Source: Actinomycetota bacterium (GTDB lineage: Bacteria; Actinomycetota; Actinomycetes; Actinomycetales; Cellulomonadaceae). Taken from it: a stretch of DNA of 5,847 nt. Positions 4,259 to 5,847 of this stretch are shown piece by piece (position 1 is the first letter of the stretch; the number at the start of each line of letters is the position of its first letter). The stretch is from assembly GCA_018898235.1 (NCBI GenBank), contig JAHIJU010000457.1:1-5847 (forward strand), written 5' to 3'. The notes under the pieces are model-generated. The model saw only the letters and a program-made list of their open reading frames with translations, made no database searches and had not been told where the DNA came from. The position numbers and the translations under genes were made by a program.

Positions 4259-5847
4259 ATGACTGCCCCCACCCTCGACCCTGCCAACCCGTTCGCCCAG
4301 CCCTCGGTGCTGCCGTACGGCCTCCCGGACTTCACGCAGATCAGGTTCGAGCACTACCGCCCCGCGCTGATGGCCGGGATGGCCGACGAGCGGGCGCAGA
4401 TCGAGGCGATCGCGACCAGTTCCGCCCCGCCCACGTTCGAGAACACGGTGGTCGCGCTCGAACGCACCGGGGAGCTGCTGGAGCGGGTCACGGCGGTCGT
4501 CTACAACCAGCTCTCGGCGGACGCCAGCGCCGAGCTGGAGGCGCTCGAGGAGGAGATGGCGCCGCTGTTGTCGGCCCACGCAGACGCGATCCACCTCGAC
4601 ACCCGGCTGTTCGCCCGGGTCGATGCCGTGCACACGGCCGCGGCCGCCGGTGAGCTGGACCTGGACGAGCAGGACGCCTGGCTGCTGGAACGGGTGCACA
4701 CCGACTTCGTGCTCGCCGGCGTCCACCTCGACGAGGCGGGCAAGGAGCGGCTGCGCGAGCTGAACTCGCGGATCACGACCCTCGACGCCGCGTTCGGGCG
4801 CACGCTGCTGGCCGCCACCAACGCGGCCGCGGTCGTGCTGACCGACGTCTCCGAGCTTGACGGCCTGTCGCCCCAGGAGGTCGCCGCCGCGGCGCTCGCC
4901 GCCCAGCAGCACGGGGTCGAGGGCTGGTGGATCGAGCTGGCCAACACCACGGGGCAGCCGCTGCTGACCTCGCTGAACCGCCGCGACGTGCGCGAGCGGC
5001 TGTTCCGGGCATCGGCCGAACGCGGCGCGGGCGGGGAGCACGACACCCGGCCCGTCCTGCTCGAGATGGTGCGGCTGCGCGCCGAGCGCGCCCAGCTGCT
5101 GGGCTTCGAGCACCATGCCGCCTACACGGTCGCCGATGAGACGGCGGGCTCGGCGCAGGCCGTGGCCGACATGCTCGCGCGCCTGGCACCGGCAGCGGCC
5201 GCCAACGCCCGCCGCGAGCAGGACCGCCTGCAGGTCGAGCTGGAGCGCGACCACCCCGGGGCCGAGCTCGCGGCCTGGGACTGGGCGTACTACGCCGAAC
5301 GGGTGCGCCGCGCCGAGCGCTCGCTCGACGACGCCGTGCTGCGGCCCTACCTGGAGCTCGAGCGGGTGCTCGTCGACGGGGTCTTCGCGGCTGCCCACCG
5401 GCTCTACGGGCTGCGCTTCGTCGAGCGCGCCGACCTCCCCGGCTACGCCCCCGGGGTGCGGGTGTTCGAGGTGCTCGACGCCGACGGCTCCGGTCTCGGG
5501 CTGTTCGTCGCGGACTACTTCACCCGGGACTCCAAACGCGGCGGAGCGTGGATGAACTCCTTCGTCGACCAGTCGGAGCTGGCCGGCACCCGGCCGGTCG
5601 TGATCAACAACGCGAACGTGCCGCGCCCGGCGCCCGGTGAGCCGGCCCTGCTGAGCTGGGACTTCGTCATCACGCTGTTCCACGAGTTCGGCCACGCGCT
5701 GCACGGGTTGCTCTCGGACGTGCGCTACCCGTCGCGCTCGGGCACGTCGGTCCCGCGCGACTTCGTCGAGTACCCGTCCCAGGTCAACGAGATGTGGGCC
5801 TGGGACCGGGAGGTGCTCGCCTCGTTCGCGCGCCACCACGAGACCGG
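4259..5847 (+). CDS. M3-family zinc oligopeptidase (Dcp/OpdA type), 3' end outside window
   Basis: Starts at the ATG at 4259 (MTAPTLDPANPFAQPS) and is open to the window edge, giving 529 residues; the family is near 680, so roughly 150 C-terminal residues are missing. It is a cytoplasmic metallopeptidase that trims short peptides. The helical N-terminal half carries ERLRELNSRITTLDAAFG, and the catalytic half has the conserved DYFTRDSKRGGAWM (419-432), the zinc site HEFGH (475-479; ligands His475 and His479, catalytic Glu476) and the third ligand Glu504 in DFVEYPSQVNE, exactly 25 residues after His479 as in thimet-type enzymes. The late Tyr/His residues that contact substrate lie beyond the window. 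The short SGTSVPRDFVEYPSQVNEMW block is closest to Dcp-type enzymes, but dipeptidyl carboxypeptidase and oligopeptidase A cannot be separated here. The only in-frame start is this ATG; the frame upstream is closed by the ald stop at 4211-4213. It lies 45 bases after ald on the same strand. Confidence 0.95.
   Translation, partial: MTAPTLDPANPFAQPSVLPYGLPDFTQIRFEHYRPALMAGMADERAQIEAIATSSAPPTFENTVVALERTGELLERVTAVVYNQLSADASAELEALEEEMAPLLSAHADAIHLDTRLFARVDAVHTAAAAGELDLDEQDAWLLERVHTDFVLAGVHLDEAGKERLRELNSRITTLDAAFGRTLLAATNAAAVVLTDVSELDGLSPQEVAAAALAAQQHGVEGWWIELANTTGQPLLTSLNRRDVRERLFRASAERGAGGEHDTRPVLLEMVRLRAERAQLLGFEHHAAYTVADETAGSAQAVADMLARLAPAAAANARREQDRLQVELERDHPGAELAAWDWAYYAERVRRAERSLDDAVLRPYLELERVLVDGVFAAAHRLYGLRFVERADLPGYAPGVRVFEVLDADGSGLGLFVADYFTRDSKRGGAWMNSFVDQSELAGTRPVVINNANVPRPAPGEPALLSWDFVITLFHEFGHALHGLLSDVRYPSRSGTSVPRDFVEYPSQVNEMWAWDREVLASFARHHET

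Noticed and set aside
3071..5839. A 922-codon open frame on the minus strand antisense to ald and the peptidase
   Set aside because: Its translation is rich in Arg, Gly, Val, Glu and His with no domain, and it lies opposite two certain genes. In GC-rich coding DNA the opposite frame in codon register rarely meets stop codons, so such long shadows are expected.

Overview
The window reads as chromosomal DNA of a high-GC Gram-positive actinobacterium. GC is very high throughout, third codon positions are almost all G or C, SD sites coexist with start sites that look leaderless, and the alanine dehydrogenase next to a divergent Lrp/AsnC regulator is the ald/aldR arrangement known from mycobacteria. 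The genus cannot be fixed from the sequence; nothing looks horizontally acquired and there is no mobile element, tRNA, rRNA or CRISPR array.

Layout. (1) 1-752, plus: the 3' part of a small membrane protein with two DUF4190-like membrane segments and a DUF4352-like extracytoplasmic domain, followed at once by a plus-strand hairpin (758-794). (2) 826-1347, minus: a 173-residue protein of unknown family with a strong SD. (3) 1348-1678: non-coding, containing a perfect 14-bp inverted repeat (1538-1574). (4) 1679-2308, minus: an alpha/beta hydrolase with a complete catalytic triad but an awkward start. The best SD and homology-based start fall on an ATC codon at 2329, and a 12-bp tetranucleotide repeat lies between it and the GTG at 2308. 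(5) 2482-3000, minus: an Lrp/AsnC regulator, followed by its own hairpin (2452-2473). (6) 3001-3097: the divergent control region with a TCTGGA-N11-TCCAGA dyad. (7) 3098-4213, plus: alanine dehydrogenase (ald) with all catalytic residues. (8) 4259 to the window end, plus: an M3-family zinc oligopeptidase (Dcp/OpdA type), cut off by the window edge after its zinc site.

How the genes fit together. The Lrp/AsnC protein is the likely alanine-responsive regulator of ald. Ald interconverts L-alanine with pyruvate, ammonia and NADH. The M3 peptidase 45 bases downstream degrades oligopeptides and could supply amino acids, so a peptide/amino-acid catabolic neighbourhood is plausible, although the peptidase also has its own possible leaderless promoter. 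I found no clearly undescribed system. The points most worth a second look are the hydrolase start, the unknown 173-residue protein, and the ald/regulator control region.
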